From Micromonospora sp. Llam0 (GTDB taxonomy: Bacteria > Actinomycetota > Actinomycetes > Mycobacteriales > Micromonosporaceae), in assembly GCF_003751085.1 (NCBI RefSeq), contig NZ_RJJY01000001.1, positions 372,001-436,000 on the forward strand: 64,000 bases of DNA, written 5' to 3'. A program made the position numbers and the translations under genes. Shown here piece by piece: positions 17,103-24,599 of the stretch (position 1 is its first letter; the number at the start of each line of letters is the position of its first letter). The notes below the pieces were generated by a model that ran no database searches, was not told the origin of the DNA, and saw only the letters and a list, made by a program, of their open reading frames with translations.

Positions 17103-18383
17103 ATGTCGTCCAGTCAGCTCACCGCCAGTCAGGTCAGCGCCGATCAGCCCAGCGCTACGCAGCTCACCACCAGTCAGCTCACCGCCACGCTCGCCGAGGT
17201 GTACGCGCACGGCCCCGGCAAGGACGTCCGGCCCGCGTCGGCGCGGCCGTACCGTCGCCGGCCCACCGGCCCGGCCGTGTCGTTCGGCGAGCTGGCCGCC
17301 GTCGCCGGGCCGACCGGTGCCCGGCTGGTCCGGACACTCGGTACAGCGCTGGCGCCGCGCCGGTTCGAACCGTGGAACGGCTTCAACGAGCACCGGGCGT
17401 ACCCGTCGCCCCGGGCGGCGCACCTGGTCGACGTGCTGCTGCGGCACGACGGCGTCGACTGGCTGGTCGACCCGGTCCGCGAACTGCTGTATCCGACGTC
17501 CGCTGAGTCGCCCGTCGCAGCGCCGGACGGGGCGGTCGAGCTGGTGCTGCGGGAGCAGCCGACGCGGATGCCGGCCGGCTACGGCCGGCTCGCCGAGGCG
17601 CTGGCCGCGCTGGAGGCCGGTCACGTCGCCGGCGCGCTCGCCGAGGCCGCCGCCGGCCACGGACTGCGGTACGCCGCCGGCACCACCGCCAGCGCCACCG
17701 CCACCGCCACCTGCGGGCCCTGGCTCACCGTCACCCTCGGACCGTCGACCGCCCCCACCTGGTCACGGCACCGGCTGCGGGCGGTACGCAGCTCCGGGCT
17801 GAGCCCACGCGGGTTCGGCGCGGACCCCCGGCCGCTGCCGGCGGAGGCGTTCGAGCGGCTGGTCGCCGCCGCGTACCGGCCGCCGGCCGGGTCACCGGTG
17901 ACCGGGGTGCGCCTGCGGCACACCCTCGCGGTCGGCAACGTCGCCGACCGGGCGGCCGGCTGGTACCGCCTCGACCCGGCCGCGACCGGCCGAGGCGGGG
18001 CTGCTGCGCCGCAGCCGACCCGGCCGGGCGACGCGACCGGGCAGGTGCAGCGGGCGTACAGCTATCCGCGTACCGAGGTCGACGTCGCCGGCATGCCGCT
18101 GGCCTGGCTGGTCAGCGCCGACGTGCCGGCCGCGGTCCGCGTCGGCGGCCCGGCGGCGTACCGGCGGCTGCTGCACGCGGCCGGTGCCGCCGCCCAGCAC
18201 GTCGGCACCGCCGCCGCCGAGGTCGGCCTGTTCTGCCGGCCGGTACGCGCGGTGCGGGAGGCCGCCGCCGAGGCGGCCGCGGGTCTGCCCGCCGGGCACG
18301 ACCTGATCTACCTGTTGTTGATCGGCCGGTCACGGGTGCGTGACTTCGCCTACGACCTGAGCAACCCGGAGGTGTCGCCGTGA
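17103..18383 (+). CDS. SagB/nitroreductase-like protein of the thiopeptide operon
   Basis: A 426-residue protein with a divergent nitroreductase (SagB/McbC) fold signature. An N-terminal half contains RAYPSPRAAHLVDVLL and VDWLVDPVRELLYP, like the YPS-gg-LHP region of SagB. A second unit contains LRAVRSSGLSPRGFGADPRPLP and ends AAAQHVGTAAAEVGLFCRPV...DLIYLLLIGRSR, like the FMN-binding C-terminal part. The first 30 residues are a Ser/Gln/Thr-rich repeat (SQLTASQ). The six-gene lactazole pathway has no counterpart as I recall it. It could be a second azoline dehydrogenase, a scaffold, or an oxidoreductase acting on one of the precursors. It overlaps the next gene by 4 bp. Confidence 0.6.
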   Translation: MSSSQLTASQVSADQPSATQLTTSQLTATLAEVYAHGPGKDVRPASARPYRRRPTGPAVSFGELAAVAGPTGARLVRTLGTALAPRRFEPWNGFNEHRAYPSPRAAHLVDVLLRHDGVDWLVDPVRELLYPTSAESPVAAPDGAVELVLREQPTRMPAGYGRLAEALAALEAGHVAGALAEAAAGHGLRYAAGTTASATATATCGPWLTVTLGPSTAPTWSRHRLRAVRSSGLSPRGFGADPRPLPAEAFERLVAAAYRPPAGSPVTGVRLRHTLAVGNVADRAAGWYRLDPAATGRGGAAAPQPTRPGDATGQVQRAYSYPRTEVDVAGMPLAWLVSADVPAAVRVGGPAAYRRLLHAAGAAAQHVGTAAAEVGLFCRPVRAVREAAAEAAAGLPAGHDLIYLLLIGRSRVRDFAYDLSNPEVSP

Positions 18384-20167
18384 CCGCCCCGACCATCACC
18401 GCCACCACCACCCGCACCTGGGTGGGCCTGCACTGTTTCGCCTACTGGTCGCCGGCCGACCTGGACACTTTCCTGGCGGTGACCGTGGCGCCGCTGCTGG
18501 CCCGGCTGCGCGCCGACGGCGCGATCGCCGACTGGTTCTACATCCGCTACTGGGAGGGCGGGCCGCATCTGCGGATCCGAGTTCGGGACCCGCTGCCGGG
18601 CGTCGGCGACCGGTTGCGGGCGGAGCTGGCCGAACTCGCCGGCCAGGCGCCGTACGAGGTGTTCACCATGGACAGCGGCAACTACTACCGGCGGTTGGGT
18701 GGCAGCGCCGCCCGGTCGGCCGCCGGCTGGCACGACCACGGCGACGTCCGGGAGATCCCGTACCGGCCGGAGACCGCCCGGTACGGCGGACCGCAGGCAC
18801 TGCTGGTCGCCGAGGACGTCTTCTGCCGGTCCAGCGAGATCGCCGCCCGGATCGTCGGCGCGGTCCCGCCCGGCCCGGCCCGGTTGTCCGTCGCCGCCGA
18901 GCTGGCCACCGCGACCGCCGCCGCGTTGGGCCTGGACGAGTTGGGTGCCGCCCGGTGGCTGCGTGGCCACGCAGCCGGTTGGCGGTGGCAGAACGAGGTG
19001 GCGATGCTGCCGGCCGCGGCGGTGCAGGGGCAGGCGGCCCGGGTACTGGCCAGCCAGGGTGCCGCGCTGCGCCGCCGGTGGGACCGGACGGTGGCCCGGG
19101 TCGACGCGCAGCGTACCGACGCCGCCGCCGACCTGGCGGGGGAGCGGTCGCCGGCCGGGTACTGGGCGCAGGTCGTCCGGGCCGCCCGGGACGCGTTGGA
19201 GGGGCCGGCCGCCGCCGGCCCGGCCGACCAGCGGTGGCGTTGGGTGTGGGGCTCCCAGCTGCACATGCTGTTCAACCGGCTGGGCATCCTGCCGGACGAG
19301 GAGCGGTCGGTGTGCTGGCTGGTCGCCGGGACCGCGCTGGCGCCGGGCGGGCCGGCGGACTTCTTCGCCGACGGGGCGGCGGCCGCCGACCGCCGCTACC
19401 ACGAGGCGAGCAAGTTCCTGCCGGGAATGTTGCAGACGCAGAGGCCGCGCGAGGCCGTCTCGGAACGGAGCGGGACCCCGTTCCGGTTCGGCGGCCGGCC
19501 GGTTCCTCTGCCCGCCGGGGACCCGCCGCGTGCCGCGCTCGCTGATGTGCTGCGCCGGCGGGTCTCCGGTCGGGGGCGGCTGACCGGGCCGGTCACCGCC
19601 GAGCAGCTGGGCACCCTGGTGTGGAGCGCGCACGGGGTGACCCACCGCAGCCAGGTGCCGCTGTCCAACGGGGACCTGTACGACTACGCCCACCGCCCGT
19701 ACCCGAGCGCCGGTGCGGCGTACGCGGCGCGGATGCGGCTGATCGTGCGCGACGTCGACGGCGTCGCCCCCGGCGCGTACCACGTCGACGACCTCGACCG
19801 GCAGCTGTGGCGGCTCGGGCCGGCCCCGTCGGTGCCGGAGCTGGAGGCGTCGTCGATGTGGTTCGGGGCGGACGCCCTCGACGTCGGCGGGATCGAACTG
19901 GCCGAGGTGCCGGCCCTGCTCGGGCTCTACGTGCAGCTGGGTGAGCTGCGGGAACGCTACGGGATGCGGGCGCTGCGGTTCGCGGTGGCGGAGGCGGGTC
20001 ACCTGGCGCAGGCGCTGTCGATGGTGGCGGCGGCGAGCGGGCTGGCGCTCGGCATGATCGGCGGCTTCTACGACGACGTCGCCCACGAACTGCTCGGCCT
20101 GGACGGCATCGACGACGTGCTGGTCTACCTGCTGCCGGTGGGTCGTTTCCCGGGAGGTGCGCGGTGA
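18380..20167 (+). CDS. Fused SpaB_C glutamate eliminase and SagB-type azoline dehydrogenase (LazF type)
   Basis: A 595-residue bifunctional protein. Residues 1 to about 335 are a SpaB_C/thiopeptide-type domain (WVGLHCFAYWSPADLDTF; YIRYWEGGPHLRIRV), expected to remove glutamate from glutamylated Ser/Thr. Residues about 345-595 are an FMN-dependent SagB-type nitroreductase domain (RRRVSGRGRL, RPYPSAGAAYAARM, GGFYDD and LVYLLPVGR), expected to oxidise azolines to azoles. The same fusion is characteristic of LazF in the lactazole pathway. It starts at GTG 18380 overlapping the upstream stop, and its own stop overlaps the regulator frame (GTGA). Confidence 0.9.
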   Translation: MTAPTITATTTRTWVGLHCFAYWSPADLDTFLAVTVAPLLARLRADGAIADWFYIRYWEGGPHLRIRVRDPLPGVGDRLRAELAELAGQAPYEVFTMDSGNYYRRLGGSAARSAAGWHDHGDVREIPYRPETARYGGPQALLVAEDVFCRSSEIAARIVGAVPPGPARLSVAAELATATAAALGLDELGAARWLRGHAAGWRWQNEVAMLPAAAVQGQAARVLASQGAALRRRWDRTVARVDAQRTDAAADLAGERSPAGYWAQVVRAARDALEGPAAAGPADQRWRWVWGSQLHMLFNRLGILPDEERSVCWLVAGTALAPGGPADFFADGAAAADRRYHEASKFLPGMLQTQRPREAVSERSGTPFRFGGRPVPLPAGDPPRAALADVLRRRVSGRGRLTGPVTAEQLGTLVWSAHGVTHRSQVPLSNGDLYDYAHRPYPSAGAAYAARMRLIVRDVDGVAPGAYHVDDLDRQLWRLGPAPSVPELEASSMWFGADALDVGGIELAEVPALLGLYVQLGELRERYGMRALRFAVAEAGHLAQALSMVAAASGLALGMIGGFYDDVAHELLGLDGIDDVLVYLLPVGRFPGGAR

Positions 20168-20676
20168 GCCCGCGACCGGCCGACGGTGCCAGGTTCACAG
20201 ACGGTGCCAGTTTTACAGACGGTGCAGCCCCCGACCGTCAGGGAACGTCGGGGGCTGTGTCCAGTGTGCCACGGCAACCCGGGTCCGCGCGACCGCCCGG
20301 CGGCACCGATCCGCCGACCCCGGCGGTACGGGTGCTCGACGGCGTCAATCAGCTGCGCGCCGTCGCCGATCCGATCCGGTTGCGGGTGCTCGCGGTGCTC
20401 ACCGCCGAGCCGGACCGGGCGCTGTCCGCCCGCCAACTGGCCCACCAGCTGGGCATCACGTTCAGCCTGATGCACTACCACCTGCGGGTGTTGTCCGAGG
20501 AGGGGATGATCCGGGTGGTCAACCAGCGGACCGATCAGGGCCGGGCGGAGCGGTACTTCCAGGCCGCGCAGTTGGCGCTGCGGTGGGACTTCCCGCCGGC
20601 CGACCGGGCCGGCGACGACGTGGCGCCAGCGGACCGGGCCGGCGACGACGGGTCAGACGGGAAGCAGGCCGGATGA
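20164..20676 (+). CDS. ArsR-type winged-helix regulator at the end of the thiopeptide operon
   Basis: A protein of up to 170 residues. The HTH core is VNQLRAVADPIRLRVLAVL...ARQLAHQLGITFSLMHYHLRVLSEEGMIRV, an ArsR-like winged helix without an obvious metal site. GTG 20164 overlaps the dehydrogenase stop, but the first 30 codons consist of an 18-bp repeat and an 11-bp hairpin, so the real start may be GTG 20257 or 20266. The C-terminal region has a duplicated PADRAGDD segment. It is similar in its HTH to the regulator at 22561 and overlaps the convergent radical SAM gene by 24 bp. It probably regulates this cluster. Confidence 0.8.
   Translation: MSPRPADGARFTDGASFTDGAAPDRQGTSGAVSSVPRQPGSARPPGGTDPPTPAVRVLDGVNQLRAVADPIRLRVLAVLTAEPDRALSARQLAHQLGITFSLMHYHLRVLSEEGMIRVVNQRTDQGRAERYFQAAQLALRWDFPPADRAGDDVAPADRAGDDGSDGKQAG
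20182..20226 (+). repeat. 18-bp direct repeats, candidate operator
   Basis: GACGGTGCCAGGTTCACA (20182-20199), GACGGTGCCAGTTTTACA (20200-20217) and a partial third copy GACGGTGCA (20218-20226) run in direct succession just after the dehydrogenase stop. Spacing of 18 bp and the position ahead of the regulator fit an autoregulatory operator, but the repeats could simply be coding. Confidence 0.45.
20225..20257 (+). terminator. Hairpin downstream of the dehydrogenase gene
   Basis: CAGCCCCCGAC (20225-20235) pairs perfectly with GTCGGGGGCTG (20247-20257) around an 11-nt loop, with no long T-tract. It may end the thiopeptide operon or attenuate read-through into the regulator, which would support a regulator start at or after 20257. 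Confidence 0.45.
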
Positions 20677-22014
20677 GCGGACGAACAGGTCGATCCGGCC
20701 GGCCAGGTTCTCCTTCATCGGTGGGCACGGTGCGGTGCCCTCCCGCCACAGTTTCGGGCAGGCGCCGCCGCACACCGGCAGGATCGGGCAGCCCTGGCAG
20801 CCGGTCTCGCCGGCGCGCAGCCCGGTGTACCAGTCGTCGAACTGGCCGGTCGGCCGCAGCTGGTCGACCGGTGCCCGGTCCACGGTGTCCAGATGCTGTT
20901 CGGTGAAGCCGGGCACCAGCGGCTGTTCGGTGCAGGAGTAGATCCGCCCGTCCGGGGCGATCACCTCGCTGTGCCGGGAGACGGCGGTGCACACCACCCG
21001 TACCGGGTGGGTGGGCAGCAGCCGGCAGTGCAGTCCGGCGGCGAGGTAGGCGGCGTACCAGCGCAGTTCGGTCTCGGCGGCCTGCTGCTGGCGCAGCCGT
21101 ACCTCGCTGACGTCGTTGCCCCACGAGTGCACCGGCGCCGGGTAGAACCGGATCCGGGGGTCGGCGAGGCCGGCGTCGCGCATCGCCGCAGCGAACTCGT
21201 CGGCCCGGTCGGCGTTGTGCCGGCCGATGTTGGTCCGTACGGTCACCTGCAGCCCGGCCAGCTCCGGATCGGTGAGCACGGTACGCAGCGCCGTGGTGAT
21301 CCGGTGGAAGGAACTCTGTCCACTGTTCAACGGCCGGGCGGCGTCGTGCACCTCCGCCGGCCCGTCGATGGTGATCTCCATCCGGTCGACCCGGCAGTCC
21401 AGATGCAGGGTACGCAGCTTGCGGGCGTCGAGCAGGGCACCGTTGGTGACCAGCATCGCCGAGTAGCCGACCCGGTGCCGGTCGGCGGCGGCCACGAACC
21501 GGGCGGACAGCGAGCGGAGTACCGCGTACCCCATCAGGGGTTCGCCGCCGAACCACCGCACCACCACGGTGTCGTGCTCGCCGCTGGCCATGGCGTGTTC
21601 GACCCGGGCGGCGATGGCGTCGCGGTGCCGGGTCGGCCGGGTGGCCGGGGTGTCCCGCCGGTGCTCCTGCCCGCAGTAGTCGCAGCCCATGTTGCAGTAG
21701 CCGGTCGGCATCAGTACGAACTGCCGGTGCCGGGCGTCGTCGGCCGCCTGCGCGCCGGCGTCGATCGTCGCGGCGGTCTCGTCGGCGTCGGCGGGCACCA
21801 GCAGGCCGAGTTCGGCGAGCCGGGCCTGTTCGTCGGCGGGCAGGCCGGCCGGGCCGGGGCCGTCCAGGAGGGCCCGCGTGGTGTCGGTGTCGAGCAGGAG
21901 GGTACGGGCCCGTCCGGTGTGGAACACGGCGCGCAGTTGCCGGCCGGACGGGTGCCGGTAGGTGGTCGGACTGAACACGAGGTAGCGGCTGAGCACGAGG
22001 TCGGGCTGGGCCAT
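20653..22014 (-). CDS. Radical SAM/SPASM peptide maturase
   Basis: A 453-residue radical SAM enzyme. The N-terminal ~95 residues (SRYLVFSP; TLLLDTDTTRALLDG) resemble the leader-binding front part of peptide maturases. The CxxxCxxC cluster motif is Cys107, Cys111, Cys114 (YCNMGCDYC), followed by RWFGGEPLM. The C-terminus has SPASM-like Cys clusters (VVCTAVSRHS, YSCTEQP, then GCQGCPILPVCGGACPKLW), enough for auxiliary Fe-S clusters. A 63-residue peptide gene lies directly upstream on the same strand and is the probable substrate. The modification cannot be read from sequence (C-C, C-O, thioether or epimerisation are all possible). ATG 22014 has GAAAGG 6 nt upstream. Confidence 0.9.
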   Translation of the reverse strand: MAQPDLVLSRYLVFSPTTYRHPSGRQLRAVFHTGRARTLLLDTDTTRALLDGPGPAGLPADEQARLAELGLLVPADADETAATIDAGAQAADDARHRQFVLMPTGYCNMGCDYCGQEHRRDTPATRPTRHRDAIAARVEHAMASGEHDTVVVRWFGGEPLMGYAVLRSLSARFVAAADRHRVGYSAMLVTNGALLDARKLRTLHLDCRVDRMEITIDGPAEVHDAARPLNSGQSSFHRITTALRTVLTDPELAGLQVTVRTNIGRHNADRADEFAAAMRDAGLADPRIRFYPAPVHSWGNDVSEVRLRQQQAAETELRWYAAYLAAGLHCRLLPTHPVRVVCTAVSRHSEVIAPDGRIYSCTEQPLVPGFTEQHLDTVDRAPVDQLRPTGQFDDWYTGLRAGETGCQGCPILPVCGGACPKLWREGTAPCPPMKENLAGRIDLFVRSSGLLPV

Positions 22015-22101
22015 GACGGGCCTTTCGGAGGTCTCGACGAGTGGCTACTGGGGGCTACCGGGGTGACGGAGTGGGCGGCGGTCGACCGTGGGGTGCAACG
22101 T

Positions 22102-22135
22102 CACCGGACCCGGAGCGGTCGCTCCGGGTCCGGTG
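22102..22135 (-). terminator. Hairpin between the peptide gene and the radical SAM gene
   Basis: CACCGGACCCGGAGCG (22102-22117) and CGCTCCGGGTCCGGTG (22120-22135) are perfect complements, a near-continuous 16-bp palindrome lying 18 bp past the peptide stop. There is no T-tract. It parallels the hairpin behind the thiopeptide precursors and probably limits read-through from peptide gene to maturase. Confidence 0.6.
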
Positions 22136-22152
22136 CTGGTGAGAGCCGCGGC

Positions 22153-22344
22153 TCAGTTGAAGGCACAGGCGAAGTTGACGCTGGAGCTGTCGTCGTGCAT
22201 GCCGGTGCTCTCGGTGGGCAGCTCGAAGACGACCATGCTCTGGCTGGTTGTCTCGTCCGGCTGCTGGGCTTCGACGGCGGCCTGGGTGGCCGGGGCGGCG
22301 ATGGCGATCGCGGCGACGACGGCGAAGAAGGGGTTGGTGGGCAC
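22153..22344 (-). CDS. Candidate radical-SAM RiPP precursor peptide
   Basis: A 63-residue peptide. GTG 22344 has a strong GGAGG 6 nt upstream. Residues 6-23 are hydrophobic and Ala-rich (FFAVVAAIAIAAPATQAA). The middle is acidic/polar (EAQQPDETTSQ), followed by MVVFELPTESTGMHDD and the C-terminus SSSVNFACAFN with a single Cys60 and aromatic Phe58 and Phe62. I recognise no published precursor family. Position ahead of a radical SAM/SPASM gene, short length, good ribosome-binding site and following hairpin all point to a precursor, with the C-terminal part as the likely core (inference). Confidence 0.75.
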   Translation of the reverse strand: MPTNPFFAVVAAIAIAAPATQAAVEAQQPDETTSQSMVVFELPTESTGMHDDSSSVNFACAFN

Positions 22345-22474
22345 GGTCGACCTCCGGAAAAGGGCAGGGGGTGGCGAAGGAAGTGGCGGCGCAGGTGGGG
22401 TGACGCGGGCAGGTGGGGGTGGTGCCGGCCCGCGCGGGTGAGTCGGTGGAAATCGGGGGTGATACGATCTTGCT

Positions 22475-22547
22475 GACGTTCAAAATAAGCTGAGCGACGG
22501 ATGGAAGTCAATCGTCGGGGTAGAATCAACCGTGGAACGTTGGTTGA
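22475..22547 (+). promoter_or_regulatory. Candidate operator region of the divergent regulator/peptide promoters
   Basis: GACGTTCAA (22475-22483) is followed by AATAAGCT, resembling the -10 part of the thiopeptide promoter. TGGAAGTCAA (22502-22511) also occurs there (6993-7002). TCAACC (22526-22531) and GGTTGA (22542-22547) form an inverted repeat just before the regulator's ribosome-binding site. Shared elements suggest common control of the two RiPP loci. Confidence 0.5.
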
Positions 22548-22560
22548 ACGGAGGTCTGCG

Positions 22561-23154
22561 GTGACTGAGCTGATGGCCAGCCGGGTGATCGAGGACGTGG
22601 CTACCCTCAAGGCGCTCGCCGACCCCATCCGGATGCGGGTCCTGGAGCTCGCGATGTCCGAGCCCGAGCGGACCTGGACCGCCAAGGAGCTGGCGAAGAT
22701 CGTGGGCGTCGCGCCCACCAAGATCTACTACCACATCAACCAGCTGGAACAGCACCAGCTGCTGCACATCCGGGACACCCGGGTGGTCAACGGCATCATC
22801 GAGAAGCAGTACGGTGCCGGCCAGCTCAATCTGACCTTCCACCGGCGCTCCGGCGAGGAACCCAGCTCGGTGCACGAGGTGGTGGCCACCCTGCTGGACC
22901 AGATCAAGGACGAGATCGAGGCCGGACTCAACGCCGGCACCATCTCCGGCAGCAGCGAGGCGCCCGACCCGGTCCGGATGATGCTCAGCCGGGGAGTCGC
23001 CGAGATCCCGGTGGACCGGATCGCCGAGTTCCGCCACGAGCTGCAGGCCCTGATGCGGCGGTTCGAGCAGGCCGGTGTCGCCCGTGACGGCACCGCCACC
23101 GGTGGGCACCGGTTCGCGATGCTGGTCGGCATGCACCCGCTCGGGCTGTCCTGA
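22561..23154 (+). CDS. ArsR-type winged-helix regulator, divergent from the radical SAM RiPP locus
   Basis: A 197-residue regulator. HTH core: VATLKALADPIRMRVLELAM...TAKELAKIVGVAPTKIYYHINQLEQHQLLHI; the C-terminal ~100 residues are helical and may form the dimer or effector domain. GTG 22561 is chosen because GGAGG (22550-22554) lies 6 nt upstream. The frame extends upstream to 22501 but that part contains operator-like sequence. It is divergent from the peptide gene with 216 bp between starts, the usual layout for a local regulator. It shares the ADPIRxRVL signature with the regulator at 20164. Confidence 0.85.
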   Translation: MTELMASRVIEDVATLKALADPIRMRVLELAMSEPERTWTAKELAKIVGVAPTKIYYHINQLEQHQLLHIRDTRVVNGIIEKQYGAGQLNLTFHRRSGEEPSSVHEVVATLLDQIKDEIEAGLNAGTISGSSEAPDPVRMMLSRGVAEIPVDRIAEFRHELQALMRRFEQAGVARDGTATGGHRFAMLVGMHPLGLS

Positions 23155-23212
23155 ACCCGCCTGCCGGGTCCAGCCCGTCAGCCCGTCAGCCCGGGCTGCC
23201 GGGGTCGAGCCG

Positions 23213-24403
23213 TCAGGTCCATCCGACGGCGACCCCGGCGGAGAACGCGCCGCTACGCAGCTCCAACCGGACCGGGATCAGTTCGCCGCTGACCGTGAAG
23301 GCCAGCGGGACCAGCATCCGGCCGCCGGGCGGCACCGGCTCGGCGAAGACGTCCCGGCTGCCGTTCTCCTGCCGGGTCGCCGCCTCGTCCACCCCGACCC
23401 AGTCACCGGTCGGCAGGTACGCCCGCTGCAACGGCCCGTACCAGAACTGTTCGGTGTCGCTGCGGTTGCGCAACCCGACCGTGGCGACACACCGCCGGTC
23501 CTGCCCACCAGCCGGCGCGCAGGCCATCCGGAAGACGGTGAACTCGAAGGCGGCCTCGGTCAGCAGCACTCCGAACCCGCCGGCCGGTGGCGCGCCGATC
23601 CACCCGCTGGCCGGCTGGTTGGCCCGGTCCAGCACCTCGGTGCCGTAGCTCACCGCGCGTACCGCCGCCACCGCCAGCCCGGTCAGCATCGCCAGCAGCA
23701 GGCCGAACACCAGCGGCGTCGCCGGGCGCCAGCGGCGCTTCGGCACGGCCGCCGCCGCCGGCAACCGCACCCGCCGCCCGGCCGGGGTGACCACCCGGCG
23801 TCGGTCGACCCGACGTTCCCGCAGTCGGCGCCGCCACCCGTACCCGATCATCGCCACCACGACGAGTGCGGACAGCCCACCGATCAGCGGCACCGACGGG
23901 CGCTGCCACCAGGCCGGGTCCGCCGCCTCGATGCCGGCCGTCGGGGTCCACCGGGCGCTCGCGCAGTCGTACGGCCGTGCGGTGTCCCGCTGGTACGCGC
24001 AGACCGGGAAGGTCTGCGCGGTGCCGGCGCCGCCCGGCCGGAACGACGCGGTGACCGTCTGCCCGCTGTTCGCCGGCAGGCTCAACTGCCAGGTGATCTC
24101 CGAGGCGTCGACCCGGCCGCCGGCGCCGACCGTGGCCACCGAGGTGGTGCTCGGTACGGCCATCCGCAGGGTGACGTCGACCGGGGACACCGTACGGTTG
24201 ACCGCCTCGACCCGGTAGGTCGCCGCGCTCTGCCCGATCTCGTTGATCGTCACCGCGACCAGTTCCTGCCCCTCGGCCCGTGCCGAAGCAGCCCACTCGG
24301 CCCGCGCCGGGGCCGCACCCGGTGCCAGGATCCCCCCGCCGACCACCAGAGCGGCGCCGAACAGCCCGGCCCGCAGCGCGTGTCGCCACCATGACATCAC
24401 CAT
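23213..24403 (-). CDS. Membrane-anchored secreted protein of unknown function
   Basis: A 396-residue exported protein. The N-terminus (MSWWRHALRAG, then LFGAALVVGGGILAPGAAPARA) is a signal peptide. An extracellular Ig-like/beta-rich stretch follows (YRVEAVNRTVSPVDVTLRMAVP). Two transmembrane segments are visible near residues 180-200 (LIGGLSALVVVAMIGYGW) and 235-260 (PLVFGLLLAMLTGLAVAAVRAV), separated by a basic linker. The last ~120 residues (TVFRMACAP, CVATVGLRNRSDTEQFWYG) look like another beta domain. ATG 24403 is chosen; ATG 24397 is possible. I do not recognise the family. It converges on the regulator gene at 23154. Confidence 0.75.
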   Translation of the reverse strand: MVMSWWRHALRAGLFGAALVVGGGILAPGAAPARAEWAASARAEGQELVAVTINEIGQSAATYRVEAVNRTVSPVDVTLRMAVPSTTSVATVGAGGRVDASEITWQLSLPANSGQTVTASFRPGGAGTAQTFPVCAYQRDTARPYDCASARWTPTAGIEAADPAWWQRPSVPLIGGLSALVVVAMIGYGWRRRLRERRVDRRRVVTPAGRRVRLPAAAAVPKRRWRPATPLVFGLLLAMLTGLAVAAVRAVSYGTEVLDRANQPASGWIGAPPAGGFGVLLTEAAFEFTVFRMACAPAGGQDRRCVATVGLRNRSDTEQFWYGPLQRAYLPTGDWVGVDEAATRQENGSRDVFAEPVPPGGRMLVPLAFTVSGELIPVRLELRSGAFSAGVAVGWT

Positions 24404-24512
24404 CTCGTTTCCGCCCCCGACCCGAACGGTAGGCCGGCACCGGCCGTCCGGCCGGTAAAGCGCGGTTCCGCCACCTGATCCGGTGACCGGTGCTAAATTC
24501 CCGGTCCTCGCG

Positions 24513-24563
24513 GTGACCGTTGTCGCCCTCGCCGTGACGGTTGTCGCCCTTTGCCGTGACCGG
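24513..24563 (+). repeat. Short imperfect tandem repeat upstream of the FAH-family gene
   Basis: GTGACCGTTGTCGCCCTCGCC (24513-24533), GTGACGGTTGTCGCCCTTTGCC (24534-24555) and GTGACCGG (24556-24563) form about two and a half imperfect copies of a ~21-bp unit in the upstream region. Confidence 0.5.
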
Positions 24564-24599
24564 CGGGGCGGCGCAGGCGCGGGACGATACATTGACCGG

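Noticed and set aside
20653..22014. Radical SAM protein as a tailoring enzyme of the thiopeptide
   Set aside because: It is SPASM-type with a leader-binding-like front part, is on the opposite strand, and has its own small peptide gene upstream. Thiopeptide tailoring radical SAM enzymes are usually methyltransferases or NosL-like, without this layout. Shared regulation is still possible.
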